Shown here: piece by piece, positions 30,979 to 41,816 of the stretch
Numbering within the stretch: the first letter of the stretch is position 1
How the letters are laid out: every line of letters starts with the position of its first letter
NCBI RefSeq assembly: GCF_000281045.1
Contig: NW_008246070.1
Coordinates: 435,379 to 499,378 of the forward strand
Source: Saprolegnia diclina VS20
Lineage: Eukaryota; Oomycota; Saprolegniomycetes; Saprolegniales; Saprolegniaceae
Length of the DNA stretch: 64,000 bases
Direction of reading: 5' to 3'
The notes under the pieces: model-generated
Databases searched by the model: none
What the model saw: only the letters and a program-made list of their open reading frames with translations
What the model was told of the DNA's origin: nothing
Translations under genes and position numbers: made by a program

Positions 30979-32994
30979 GCGCGTCGCGATCCTCCACCCG
31001 ACGCGGTGGTTTGGGAGGAAGAAAAAGGCCAGTGGCGCCGGTTCCGACGCTGGCGTACATGTACCTGCTGCATGGTAGGCTGGTCCGTGAGTAAAGGCGG
31101 GTCGAGGTTATGTTGCGCGGCGACATCACGGTGGCGCCAGAGGTCGGAGCGTAGACGAGGAAGGTCTGTAGGATTTCACTTGGCCATGTCGCTGCGCGCA
31201 ACACAACAAGCAAGCAACCTTGACCCGATCTTCTATCACTTTTTAAAAGATCGCGTTGATAGATTCAAAGCAACCCTGGTTTCGCAGCGTATTTCGCAGA
31301 AATGTAATCCGATTCATGAGCCACCTGCCGTGCACACGCCGTCGGAGCCATAAAAGGCCCGAGGCGCAGCGCGGTAGCTTGGTGTTGCTGTAGTGTTTAT
31401 GCTCACACTTGCACAGCCTGCTCCAACTTGAATGCAACTGAGCGGACCTGGCGTACGCCTCAAGCCCGCGGTGCTAGATTCGACGACGATTCCGTTTCTA
31501 TAGCGTCACACAAGAAGCATCATCGTGGATGCTGCCGTGGCCGCAGTGCCGTTGTCGATGCCATCGCACCTCTACGACTTGGGTCGAGAGCCACCGTAAG
31601 CTCAGTCGCCGATCGCCATCAGCTCGTAAAGCGTGATCTTCTTCGTCGTCGAGGGTGGCAAAGGTTGGTTCGTGATGTCTACGTACGCACGTGTGTGCAG
31701 CTTCCTCCGAGACCACCATCATCCCCTCGTATACGATCCATTGCTACTATTAGCGGTGAGCGGCCGCGAGCATTCTCACTCGACCTCATGTTGGTCCCAC
31801 CAACATCGATCGTATCTCTGTCGCAATGTACAGTGCATAAACGGAAGATCTAGAACGTTGTCAAAAACTATAAATTAATTAAAATATCACAACTCATTCC
31901 TCAAGTGCAAAGTGCATTTGTCCACCAAAGCGCGGATGGAGAGCAGTGTGGACGCGCGGCGACCAAGTGCAACCATATGTCGTCCTCTGGACGTCAAGCG
32001 AGATTCCCCCAACTGGTACGAATAAAATCGAACCGCGCCTTTGGCTGCTCGTCAGCTGCAGTGAAAACCAACGACGTCGACCGACCCAACAAATGCACGC
32101 GTAGCCGCCATCTCTCGGTCATCGTGGCCGGCGGCTCGCGTTTTGCTATTCCGTGTGCATACCGCCGAGACGCAAGGGCCGCACGTTTCGACGTGTCCCA
32201 CACATCGCGACACCGCGCTTGGTCTGAAACGACAACTCGCTGCAGTGCCATACCATCCCACACAAAAGCTTTGCACGTCGACATCTCCGGCTGCACTAGG
32301 TTTCAAGTGCTAGTACGGCAACTTCTTGGGCAGTAGATCAGACGTGCGCCGTAGAGAGGCTACACGTGGCGGCGCCACGCAAGCGGTGAGATTCCTGGGT
32401 TTTCCCGGGCCTTGAAACGGATAGTAGCTTTCTTTTCGTCGTTCTTGAATGGGGTGGGACACCGAGGCCCGTGTGTGCTGGCACTGACCACATACACCTA
32501 GCTACGTCCGCCCGAGATCGAGGCGGCGCCTCCTGTTGATTTCGCACCAGGCAAGCGGGCCACATGGTACCAGCTAGCGTTGTCGAGCCGATCCATGTGG
32601 AAGTACGATGGTCGCCTATATCGCAATACAATAGAGCGGACGAGGCTATTGAATGGTTCTACCGGTACCGTACTCGTTGAAGCACGCCAGCGTCTCGGTA
32701 CGAAGCATGAGTAGCACCTTTGTGGCCGCTTGCGCTTCAACTCGGTCGCGTTGAGTACAAATAAAATGCATGGGAGGATACCGATGAAAAATGGAATGAT
32801 ATTTTCACGATGGCACCAAACTGATTCGGCGATCGCATACTGAATTCCAGTTATTCGGTACCTCGACGGCCGCACGGGCAATAAAAAGACGACGTAATTT
32901 AATGAAATCGGTTGCGCGCCGGGTGCCATTGCGGGAAAGCTGCTGCATCTTCTTCATCGTCTCGCGATTGCCATTTTCCATTTTGCCTCTTGCC

Positions 32995-34068
32995 ATGCAG
33001 TCGTCGTCGTCGTCACCATACCAGCTCCACATCCAGCTGCCGTCGCCGCACCACGCCAACTACATGCAGCAGCAGCACATGTACCAGTGCATGCCGGGCA
33101 CGCCGACGCCGTCCGAGGCCGTCGACTCGGGCATGTCGGGCGACGAGTCGCCGTCCGAGTCGCGCAAGGCCCGCGAAATGGCACCGTTCTTGCGCAACCT
33201 CCGCAACATGCTCGAGCGCGAAAACCCCGAAGTGCTGCGCTGGTCCAAGGACGGCACGGCGTTCGAGATCCACGACATGGACGAGATGATGAACACGGTG
33301 CTGCCCAAGTACTTCAAGCACAAGAAGTACACGTCGTTCCAGCGCCAGCTCAACTACTTCAACTTTAAAAAGTGGACCAAGAGCCGCGCCAACGTGTGCA
33401 CGTTCAGCAACGAGTACTTTACGCGCCACGAGCCGTACCGGAGCACGCTCATTACACGCAAGAAGAGCATGAGCTCGCAAAAGGAGGCGCTCGCGGCCGA
33501 CGATGACCACCACCACCACCACGAAGAGAAGGTGCTCTCGCGCAAGAACTCGTCGCACCGCCTTCCGCGCACGCCGAGCAGCAGCTGCAGCACGCCGACC
33601 AACTACTACTCGTGCGACTCGCCGGTCGCAATCAAGAAGGAGCACCTCGTCATCACGAACGGCAGCCTCGACTCGAGCTTCAACTCGATGAGCCTCCACA
33701 AGCAAAAGGCCGCGGCCATGTGCCAAAAGGTATCGATGGACTGCTACGCGTCGCCGTACGAGAACAAGCACTTGACGCGCGTCATGGGCAAGAAGCCGGC
33801 GCCGCAGCGCGTCATGGCCGAGGACCTCACGGCCATGCACGACGATCTCGACTGGATCGCCGACAGCGACCTCGAGAACATCCGCGACTCGGTCACGAGC
33901 CTCACGAGCACACACTCGGGCGGCGAATGGGACGACAACGACATGAACTGGGTTGATCTCCTCCCTTACAACGACCCGTCGGCCTTCGAGTCGGGCAGCG
34001 ACCAGTACATGCGCCAGCACTTTGTGCCTGTCAACGGGATGGGCTACCACTACGCCGCCACGATCTAG
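32995..34068 (+). CDS. Heat shock factor-type transcription factor
   Basis: Single exon, 357 residues from ATG 32995; an in-frame ATG at 32902 would add 31 residues that do not resemble the family. The HSF DNA-binding domain spans about 62-155: FLRNLRNMLERENPEVLRWSKDG, then the recognition helix YTSFQRQLNYFNFKKW and the wing region ending with FTRHEPY. In HSFs this winged helix binds nGAAn heat shock elements. A His/Asp-rich patch (DDDHHHHHEEK, about 170-180) and a Ser-rich linker follow. The C-terminal half is acidic with aromatic residues (DDLDWIADSDLENI; DDNDMNWVDLLPY), fitting an activation domain. No clear heptad trimerisation region is visible after the DNA-binding domain. Confidence 0.93.
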   Translation: MQSSSSSPYQLHIQLPSPHHANYMQQQHMYQCMPGTPTPSEAVDSGMSGDESPSESRKAREMAPFLRNLRNMLERENPEVLRWSKDGTAFEIHDMDEMMNTVLPKYFKHKKYTSFQRQLNYFNFKKWTKSRANVCTFSNEYFTRHEPYRSTLITRKKSMSSQKEALAADDDHHHHHEEKVLSRKNSSHRLPRTPSSSCSTPTNYYSCDSPVAIKKEHLVITNGSLDSSFNSMSLHKQKAAAMCQKVSMDCYASPYENKHLTRVMGKKPAPQRVMAEDLTAMHDDLDWIADSDLENIRDSVTSLTSTHSGGEWDDNDMNWVDLLPYNDPSAFESGSDQYMRQHFVPVNGMGYHYAATI

Positions 34069-36972
34069 ACTAGCGCTTTGGTCCGCCGAGTGGACTGTAT
34101 TTAATGAACCCAACCTGAATTTTGACACAATATGCGAGAGTCGACGGCGACTGCGACAGCGGCAAGAGGCGCGAGCGACCTGGCTTTTATGCAACCTTGC
34201 CGTGCCCATCCTCCCTGGTCCGCCATTCTCGCCCGACTGGCCACTACTGCGCACGTGCCTGCCCACATACAACATGGGCGTGGGACGATACGCGCAGCTG
34301 GCAGACCAACGGCGGTGCCACGTCAGCGCCAGTCTCTTGTTCGTTGGGTGGCGCGAATGCGATGACGCATGCCGCTGCTGGACGGTCCCACATGCGGGCT
34401 GCGTAATCGAACTGAGATGCTCGCCGTGCGACCACACGAGTGGCTGGTCCGACAGGCGACCTCGTGTACGACCACCCTTTTCGGCGTATACATCGCGCCA
34501 TTAAATGATTCGAACGCAGCGCGGGTAGCCAGGACCGCACGATCGCAGCCGGGGGCGATAGCTACTCCTCCCTAAGTTCCAACTAAATGTCGCCCATCCT
34601 ACTACACTCTACCTACCGTAATTCAAAAGCCGAGATACTTTTCCTGTCGTCTGTCGTCCACGCCACCCATCAAAGCCCTTTCTCGAGAGGCAACGTTGAT
34701 GGTCCTTGCCTGCTCCGTCGTGAAACCCTCCTTGTTAGGGCTGGGTCTAGTCATCCTCGCTGGCGCTGGCGCTTCCTCCCAAGGGCAGGCTGGGCAATGT
34801 CGTTCGATCACTGACGACGACGTCGTCTTGTGCCTGTCTATGCCCACTGCAAGCAAAGACATGCACGACGGTGTACATGGGAGCAGCGCGACGACCTCAC
34901 GACAGACGCGAGGTGGTTTCAACCGGTACTGCAAGTAGTGAAAAAAGAAGCCGCCGATTCAAGTAGCTCCGTAGCCGGCAAGCCAGTGACGTTGGTGCTC
35001 GAATGCGCTATCAGCTTTGTGTCGGGCTGGGTTGAATACCGGTACCATTCATTTTGTGCGTGCCTCGTACTGCGGGCGATTGCCCAGGCGACGGATTGGC
35101 TTGCGTGTTTTTGTCGAGGCGCCAGAATCAAAAACTCGACGGGGTTTTGGTGCACGGCTTTCGCCTTCTTCCCGTTCGCCGTGTCTTCCCGTTCTTCGTG
35201 GGCAGCCGCCCACACCTTGTACAACGTTGAATGCTGCGGTTGAAAGGGTTTTGGCTTCTTTCATCGTAAACTCGCGCATCAAGTCTCCTGCAACATACCG
35301 ACGTGGTAAAGCATTCTTGACTTTAAACTCTGTGTATTGGTGTACTCTGGGGGTGAGTACCAGTACGCTGCTTGCCTGCTTGCACTTGCGTTTACCCGCG
35401 CCACTCGGCCGAACCCGGGGTGCAGTGCGTTCGTGCAACTTCCGACTTTTGTCCCCAGCGCCACCCTACATGACGTTTCTCAACGTGGTGGTTCAGGGAG
35501 TGCATCGCCTTGCTGGTCAATGCCTCTGGTAGAGCCAAGCCACACTGCTCGCACAGGCACTAAGAACTGAGAAGTGATTCGGGTGGGCTTGAACGCAAGG
35601 ACAATAAGGTGATCATCTTATTGATCTCGATTGAGCGGAACATGACACAAGGCAAAGTGGGAGACAACATTGCTATTGGCCATATCTGTCGCCTCAACGA
35701 GATCAGGGTTTGCCGAGGTGAGCTCCACAGCTTGATGAACGGAGCCTGCACGTCGCCCAAACCATTCGTGGCGCCTGGTTGGTTCGAAGTGGAGCGCCAG
35801 TGATCGAGTTCTCTCGCCTCTTGACACGGAGCCCATGACGCAATTTGCTCAGTGAAATGTTCTTTCTTTTGCTGCGAGGCCCACGGTCAGCCGACCGGAA
35901 CTTGAAACCTTCCGCGCAAACCGAGGCTGCTCTCGCTCAGGTGGGCCCCCGTTTTCTTGCCTCACTGAAGTAACGGCTTGGAATCACATATTGTTGTGCA
36001 CTCCAGCCTCGACACTGTGTTGAACTCGCATATCCAAATCGAAAAGTGGGCTCATGCGCCGCCGCGAGGTCTAGAACGAGACCGCACAAAAGCCACGCAT
36101 ATTCGTTCCTGCTGGCTAGCCTTCGCTGGATACATAAACTATACTGCGATGCGGGCATCTCGTAACCTCCACTTCGTCCTTGGCCAGCAGCTTGACTGTG
36201 CCAGGCGGGCTCGTATCGTAATCGACACCATCGTTGCGTCACCAGATCTGAACACTGGCAATCGGAGCAACGACCAAATGAACGTTGCGCTCGGTGTTCT
36301 ACCTGCGAGAAGACACACATTGACTTGGACACCAAACAGGTTCTCTTCTGCAGGGAGTCTTCATACTCGTCGCAACCAGTCGGTCGGCTGCAGTGTATAC
36401 CAAGGGAAATGACACTCGATTGTTCACACAACTTTCGCCAACCACGTACATATAGTAAGGTTGTCTGCGATGCTGGTCGCGGTAGATGTGGTGGCAGTGA
36501 CGGTTCTCCATCGAGCATTGAGAAACCAGTGCTGCTTGCATGTGTGGGTTGTCTGTGGCGTCGCCGCGTTGGCTCTTGCAGACTCGCAGCACCACAAATG
36601 GCAGAGCTCAGCTCAGACCCTGCGTGACCACCTGCATTTATTAGTACAAAGGAGTAGCCACCTACGAGGACTTGCAACGACCGATGCGGTGCGGCCTCCG
36701 CGCACAACGGCAACGCATTCGCGGACGTGGCACCCCTGGCCGGCGTTGGCGCCATGGTATCCGGTTATCCGGATAAAGGTCGCGCGTGGATTGGCTACGC
36801 CGCAGCGAATCGGGCGCGTTTGGGCTGTGCACCAATGAAATGGCGAAACGAGGGATAGGGGTACCGCGACGGTGTTTATCTAGGAATTTGTATGTGGTGG
36901 CCTTGGTGGCTGGTGGGCGCTTGTTTGCATCGCCATTTCGGCGGAGTCTCATTTTCGAGAAAAGCTACAAGC
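34069..36972. other. Gene-poor region of 2.9 kb
   Basis: Longest stretch without a supported gene. Overlapping open frames on both strands (for example 35937-36755 -, 272 codons; 34830-35243 +) show no domain, splice pattern or codon bias typical of the neighbours. The last 220 bp hold the RPS26 promoter elements. A decayed gene or element is possible, but I could not identify one. Confidence 0.5.
36756..36836 (+). promoter_or_regulatory. RPS26 promoter elements: ATCCGGAT palindrome and CCAAT boxes
   Basis: GGTATCCGGTTATCCGGATAA at 36756-36776 contains a perfect 12-bp palindrome (TTATCCGGATAA, 36765-36776). GATTGG at 36789-36794 and CCAAT at 36832-36836 follow. All lie 135-220 bp before the RPS26 start codon. 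Confidence 0.5.
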
Positions 36973-37293
36973 ATGACTGTGAAGCGTCGCAACCACGGTA
37001 GAAACAAGAAGGGTCGTGGCCACGTCAAGCGCGTCCACTGCGTCTCGACGGCCAAGCTCATCCCCAAGGACAAGGCCATCAAGCGCTTCGTCGTCCGCAA
37101 CATGGTCGATGCTTCGGCCATGCGTGACTTGAAGGAAGCCTCGGTCTACGAGTCGTACGCTCTCCCCAAGATCTACATCAAGAACTACTACTCGATCGAA
37201 GCCGCGATCCACCAGCGTATCGTCCGCGTGCGCTCGGTCGATGGCCGCAAGAACCGTGAGCCGCCGGCCCGTTTCCGCCCTAAGCGCGTCTAA
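36973..37293 (+). CDS. RPS26: 40S ribosomal protein S26, cysteine-depleted form
   Basis: Single exon, 106 residues: [19 protein letters not shown], then [22 protein letters not shown] and [18 protein letters not shown], which is unmistakable eS26. eS26 sits at the mRNA exit channel of the small subunit and contacts the Kozak region and the 3' end of 18S rRNA. The usual zinc ribbon has four Cys (CxxC ... CxxC). Here the first pair reads HCVSTAKL (only one Cys) and the second reads YYSIEAAIH (none), so zinc binding should be lost. The C-terminal RFRPKRV replaces the longer Pro-rich tail of animals. It is preceded by ATCCGGAT and CCAAT elements. Confidence 0.95.
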   Translation: MTVKRRNHGRNKKGRGHVKRVHCVSTAKLIPKDKAIKRFVVRNMVDASAMRDLKEASVYESYALPKIYIKNYYSIEAAIHQRIVRVRSVDGRKNREPPARFRPKRV

Positions 37294-38136
37294 ATCTAGC
37301 AAGGTTTGGCGTATTGGCTTGCTGCTGTCTTGCGCAACATCACGTGTGGTACGCTCCCATCTTGCTACGAGGTGCTATGTAGCTCGGGCACCTCGCTCGG
37401 CTTAATATAACAATCGAAGGCTTTTCTCCTGATCACGACTCGCGTCTTGGCCACCATAGGTACCTGCGACCATCATGACTTTAGGACTTGCTACTACACG
37501 CCTCACCGTGCGCATTCGCCGCAGCCCTGGAGCGCCACAGCCACTCCCATGGTCTGCATCCGTTGATCGCTCGTCGCGGTTCAGACACGCCGGCGTTCGC
37601 TATGTTGTTGACCACCTGCGATAACCGACTTTGCGGTGCGCTAGTGCCTGCGCACGTGGAGGAGGCCCACACGAGTACTGCTGTACCGTGGCGGCCTGCG
37701 CCAACGCACGCAAAGGTTCTTAGGCTGTAGGGCTTCTGTTGCCAAGAAGCAGCTCAGCACGCAATAGTACAATCACCTGTGGCAACAGCAGCACGCAGCA
37801 TCTTGCCTGGCAGCTTTGCCCGGCGAGCCAAGGTCAGGAGTTGCTAGCCGATATCAAAACCGTAGGCTCGCTCGCCGAAGAGAGCGCGCCTCATCTTCTT
37901 TCAGGTTCCACACAAACTGTAGCCGTTCCTAGGAGGTAGCCGCTCCCATATAGATAGATAGCTCTATGCATGCACCGATATGCTGCCACAGCAACTCGGC
38001 TCGAGCTGAGCTGGGCGAGGTGCTGGGTGTGGTGTCCTTCTGGACGTTCTGGCCGCAAAAGTCCGAATTCTAGGAACCTAATTAGGACAGGAGTATTCTG
38101 CAGTTGGCACATTGAATTAGGACGTCACCAAAGGCC
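37294..38136. other. Intergenic, no gene seen
   Basis: Lies between RPS26 and SLU7, both on the plus strand. It should hold the RPS26 3' end and the SLU7 promoter. Short open frames are not convincing. Confidence 0.6.
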
Positions 38137-39937
38137 ATGAACAGCTCGGGCGATCGCATGTCCGCGTCGGACTTCCGCAAGAAGAAGGAGATCGACGAGG
38201 CGCGGAAGAATGGGACGCTCCCGCCCGAGAAGGACGCCGACGGCAACCTCATCAACCCGCATAACCCCGACTACATCTCCAAGCGGCCATGGTACCTCGG
38301 GTCGTCAGGCCCGTCGCTGACGCATCAGATCAACCCGAAGAAGGACCAAGTGCTCTCGATGCAGGAGGCCGACCAGCTCAACGTCCGTGCGTTCAAGCAA
38401 ACGACGACGCGCCGCAAGTTCCAGAAGGGCGCGTGCACCAACTGCGGCGCCATGACGCACAACGCCAAGGAGTGCGTTGAGCGGCCGCGCAAGGTGGGCG
38501 CATGGAAGACCAACAAGGACATTGCGCCGGACGAAGTCATCATTGACGTGCGCTCGGGGCAGTATGGCAAGCTCACGTTCGACGCCAAGCGCGACGCGTG
38601 GCTCGGCTACGACAACGACGAGCACCAAGCGACGATCGCGCGCTTCGAAAAGATGGAGGAAGCGCGCAAGCAGAAGCGGATTGAAGAGATGAACGAAGAG
38701 TTCAAGGACGACAACGACCAGAAGGGCGGCAAGACCAAGACAACGTCCGACTCGGACTCGGATTCGGACGGCGAAGGCTCCGAGGACGAAGAATTCGTCG
38801 ACAAGGAGGGCGGCCGCGTCATCGCTCAGCGCGTCTCGCGCCAAGGCGGCGTCGGTGGTGCAGAAATGAAGATCACGGTACACCCGTCCATCGCCCGACG
38901 CTTCTCCCATTCTCGCGTGTAGGCCCGCAACTTGCGTATTCGCGAAGACACGGCCAAGTACCTCCGCAACTTGAACCCGAACTCGGCCTACTACGACCCC
39001 AAGACGCGCTCGATGCGTGACAACCCGAACCCCGACTTGAGCGCCGAAGACGCGGCCTTTATGGGCGACAACTTTATTCGCGTACGTTGCCATCTGCGCT
39101 TCGACCGACCTCATTCGTCGTCCTTAGCATTCCGGCGATGCGGTCAAGCTCGCAAAAACGCAAATGTTTGCGTGGGAAGCCACCGAGCACGGCGTCGTCG
39201 CCGAAGGCCACTTGCACCCGCAGGCGACGCCGAGTGCGGCCGAGTTTATGCGGCAGCAGTACGAAGCCAAGAAGGCGGCGCTCGAGGCCGAGAAGCGCAA
39301 GGCCATCATCGACAAGTACGGCGAGCAGACCAAGGCGCCGTCCAAGGAGCTGCTTCTCGCGTCCACAGAGGCGTACGTCGAGTACTCGCGCGACGGCCGC
39401 GTCGTCAAGGGCATCGAGAAGGCGCCGGCCAAGTCCAAGTACATGGAAGACGTGTTGGAGAACAACCATACACAGATCTGGGGATCGTGGTACGACAAGG
39501 CAGCGCGCGCGTGGGGCTTTGCGTGCTGCCACTCGAAAGTGCGCAAGTCGTATTGCACAGGCGACGAGGGCAAGGCGGCTGCGATGGCGTCGGCAAAGGC
39601 GGCCGCCGCCCAAGAGCAAGTGCCGGTCAAGGAGCGCGAGATGCTCGTGCCGTCGACGAAGGAGTCGACCTTTGCCCTCACGGCGCGCAGCGAGCTCTAC
39701 GGCGAGAACACGGCTCCGACGCTCGACGACGAGAAGCTCAAGAGAGCCAAGGCCAAGGCCAAGAAGGCCAAGCGGGCCGAGGACGAGGCGGACGATGTGG
39801 CGTCCAAGAAGCGCAAGTACACGTCGATGCACCACGACGACGTGAGCGCGGAAGACATGGAGGTGTACCGCCTCGAGAAGAACAAGCGCGAGGACCCGAT
39901 GGCCAACTTTGGCAATGATACGCTGTTACCAGAGTAG
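38137..39937 (+). CDS. SLU7: Pre-mRNA splicing factor SLU7
   Basis: Exons 38137-38877, 38923-39081 and 39128-39937 give 569 residues in frame; introns are 45 and 46 nt. SLU7 acts in the second catalytic step of splicing, in 3' splice-site choice. Visible hallmarks: the zinc knuckle [14 protein letters not shown] (CX2CX4HX4C, about residue 104), the N-terminal [52 protein letters not shown], and the C-terminal IWGSWYD...WGFACCHS...SYCTG block. A long acidic Ser/Asp run (about 205-225) and a Lys/Ala-rich stretch follow family usage. In an organism with 40-nt introns, where branch point and acceptor lie very close, this factor is of particular interest. Its stop is 49 bp from the convergent PMM gene. 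Confidence 0.96.
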
Positions 39938-39986
39938 GTAGTTAGTAGTTGTAGTATTGTAATACTATGCAGGACGCTGGCGTTTC

Positions 39987-41039
39987 TTACTTCAACGGGA
40001 AGAGCTCGTCGAGCAAGCGCAGCGTGTCGTCGGGGCTCTTGACCGCGTGGCCGATCGTGCGGTCGTTCACGAAGATCTCGTAGTCGTTGCCACCCTAGAT
40101 GCATTAGCATGTGAGACCTCGTGAGGAAGGAAGGCTGCAGCGTACGAGGTGGGTCTTGTCGCCGAAAAAGTGGATCTCGTCGTAATCCGACGCGCTCAAG
40201 AAGCGGAGGCAGTACGTCTTGTCCCAGCCCTAGCACCCAGATCGCATGAGCATTGGCTGGCATGCACGATGCGCGGTCGGAAACGTACGACGGGGAAGAC
40301 GTCAAACGAGATCTAGAGCACATGCCGATGAGGCCATGGTTGATCGATGCGAGGAGAAAGTACCTGGCCGCCGATCGAGTACGTGAGGTTGTACTCGGGG
40401 AATTGCGTGCGGAGCACGTTGACCATCTTGGACCGGACCTGGTGGATGTGGTCGTACTGCTCAAAGTCGTCGCGCTCTTCCTGCGAGCAGTTGCGGCCGA
40501 TGGGCGACACGTTGAGCATGCCCTGGCGGAACTCGATGAACGTGCCACGCTTGATCGGGATGTCGAGATTCGCAATGTAGAGCAGCGTAAAGCTGATAAA
40601 CTTGTTGAGCTTCTCGTTGCCAAGGAACTCCTTCAAGCTCTACGTCCACATAGCATGTGAGCGAGGTGGTGCAATAATGACGCATGTACCGTCTTGTTGA
40701 TGAGCTTGCCATTGTGGTAGCCGACGAGGCCGTTCTCCGAGAAGCTGTAGTCGAACGCTTCCGTCACTAGCCGACGCATGCTGAGCCCATCATCCTGTAT
40801 CCATGGCTATGCTGCTACCGTTCTCGCCGAGCTGCTCCTTTTGCTTGACGAGGTCCGAGCCGCCGACGACGCCGATCGTGATCTGCGACTTGAGCTTGGC
40901 GATGCGGGCCGTCACGTCCGGCGTGACCACCTGATAGGCGCTTAGCACGACATGCATGTTGGAGCTCTACCTTGCGGGCGGCCGTGAGCGTGCCATCGAC
41001 GTCGAAGAGGGCGAGGATCCGGGCGTTGGCTTTGGCCAT
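39987..41039 (-). CDS. PMM2: Phosphomannomutase
   Basis: Seven exons (41039-40971, 40930-40819, 40766-40690, 40639-40364, 40312-40292, 40229-40146, 40094-39987) give 248 residues in perfect frame. A HAD-superfamily enzyme that converts mannose-6-phosphate to mannose-1-phosphate, supplying GDP-mannose for glycosylation. The nucleophile motif is LFDVDGTLT (about residue 12); [10 protein letters not shown] and the [16 protein letters not shown] substrate loop are present, and GGQISFDVFPKGWDKTY is rebuilt across three exons, including a 21-nt micro-exon. The C-terminal HFFGDKT...GGNDYEIF block supplies Mg2+ ligands. Length and order match cytosolic eukaryotic PMM. Confidence 0.95.
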
Positions 41040-41565
41040 GGTGGCGAAATGAAAGTGACCCCTGGTTGCTCACGGTGTGAATCGCACTTGGGCGAGATTC
41101 GTACTTGGCAGGACCTAGGGCTCGGGCTTGATCTGGATGACGTGGCCAATGGATTCATCATAGGATCGTTTTGGCTTCGACGCGCGGTCAAGATGGCCGC
41201 AAGAAGAAGCTCGCGACGGAGAGAAGCGGGGCTGGCAGCTAGCCACGTGGCTGTGTCAGGCCTGTGGCGAGGCCTGCGCTACATGCTCGGCGCACCAGTA
41301 GAACAACGCAGCAACAAAGCTGAGGCATCGCACACTAACTAACTAACTAATGCAGAATGACATCACTCTGGTCAGCCAAAGTGCTGGGCAAACGCAGTGT
41401 CAGCCATTGCCGAGGGCAAGACGAGTGCGTCGGCCATGGGCATGACCATGTCCATCGTTCATGTAGTGCTGGTGGATCGCAACGGTTCATTTTCGAGGGC
41501 CCCCACCCCGTCCCAGGACCTCGATTGGTGGCTTTGTAAGGGGTGGGGAGTCGAAAAAAGCCACC
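41040..41565. other. Intergenic divergent promoter region
   Basis: Separates PMM (-) and the zinc-ribbon gene (+). A short CTAA microsatellite (four units) lies near 41335-41350. No gene is supported. Confidence 0.6.
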
Positions 41566-41811
41566 ATGTACCGCAACTGGACCGTGTTTTGCAATGGCTG
41601 CAAGACCAAGCTCGTCGACTACGGCAAGCGCGGGAGCGGGACGTCGTCGCTCGTCAAGCTGCTGCCCGAGCGTATCCTCAAGAGCTACTTCCCGCCCAGC
41701 GCGCCCATGGGCACCTGCCCGCACTGCGCCAACGTCTTTGCGCGCCCCATGCTCTACAAGGGCCAGCCGGCGTGGAAGCTCATGACGCAAAAGATCTTTG
41801 TGAAAAAGTAA
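41566..41811 (+). CDS. Small zinc-ribbon-like protein, unknown function
   Basis: 81 residues, single exon, start in an ideal context (CCACCATGT). Two Cys pairs, FCNGCK near residue 9 and GTCPHCAN near residue 49, could bind one zinc. A basic middle (KRGSGTSSLVKLLPERILKSYF) and a Lys-rich end follow. GC-rich third codon positions match the neighbours. I do not recognise the family; nucleic acid or protein binding is likely for such a module. Its stop codon ends 5 bp from the stop of the helicase gene on the other strand. Confidence 0.65.
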   Translation: MYRNWTVFCNGCKTKLVDYGKRGSGTSSLVKLLPERILKSYFPPSAPMGTCPHCANVFARPMLYKGQPAWKLMTQKIFVKK

Positions 41812-41816
41812 CAACT

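Larger units (their letters stand above)
30495..32994. other. Gene-poor region of 2.5 kb
   Basis: Contains the seryl-tRNA synthetase promoter (CCAAT boxes at 30570-30603) and a second CCAAT cluster at 30931-30978 without an identified gene. Open frames of up to 170 codons (30844-31353 +; 31905-32336 +; 32498-32929 -) lack similarity or convincing codon use. From about 31850 the DNA is more AT-rich. No gene, tRNA or repeat is supported. Confidence 0.55.

Noticed and set aside
35937-36755. 272-codon minus-strand frame
   Set aside because: No domain, poor codon use compared with neighbours and overlapping frames on both strands; looked at for a decayed gene or mobile element but nothing could be identified.
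41335-41350. CTAA microsatellite
   Set aside because: Only about four units; too short to report as a meaningful repeat.
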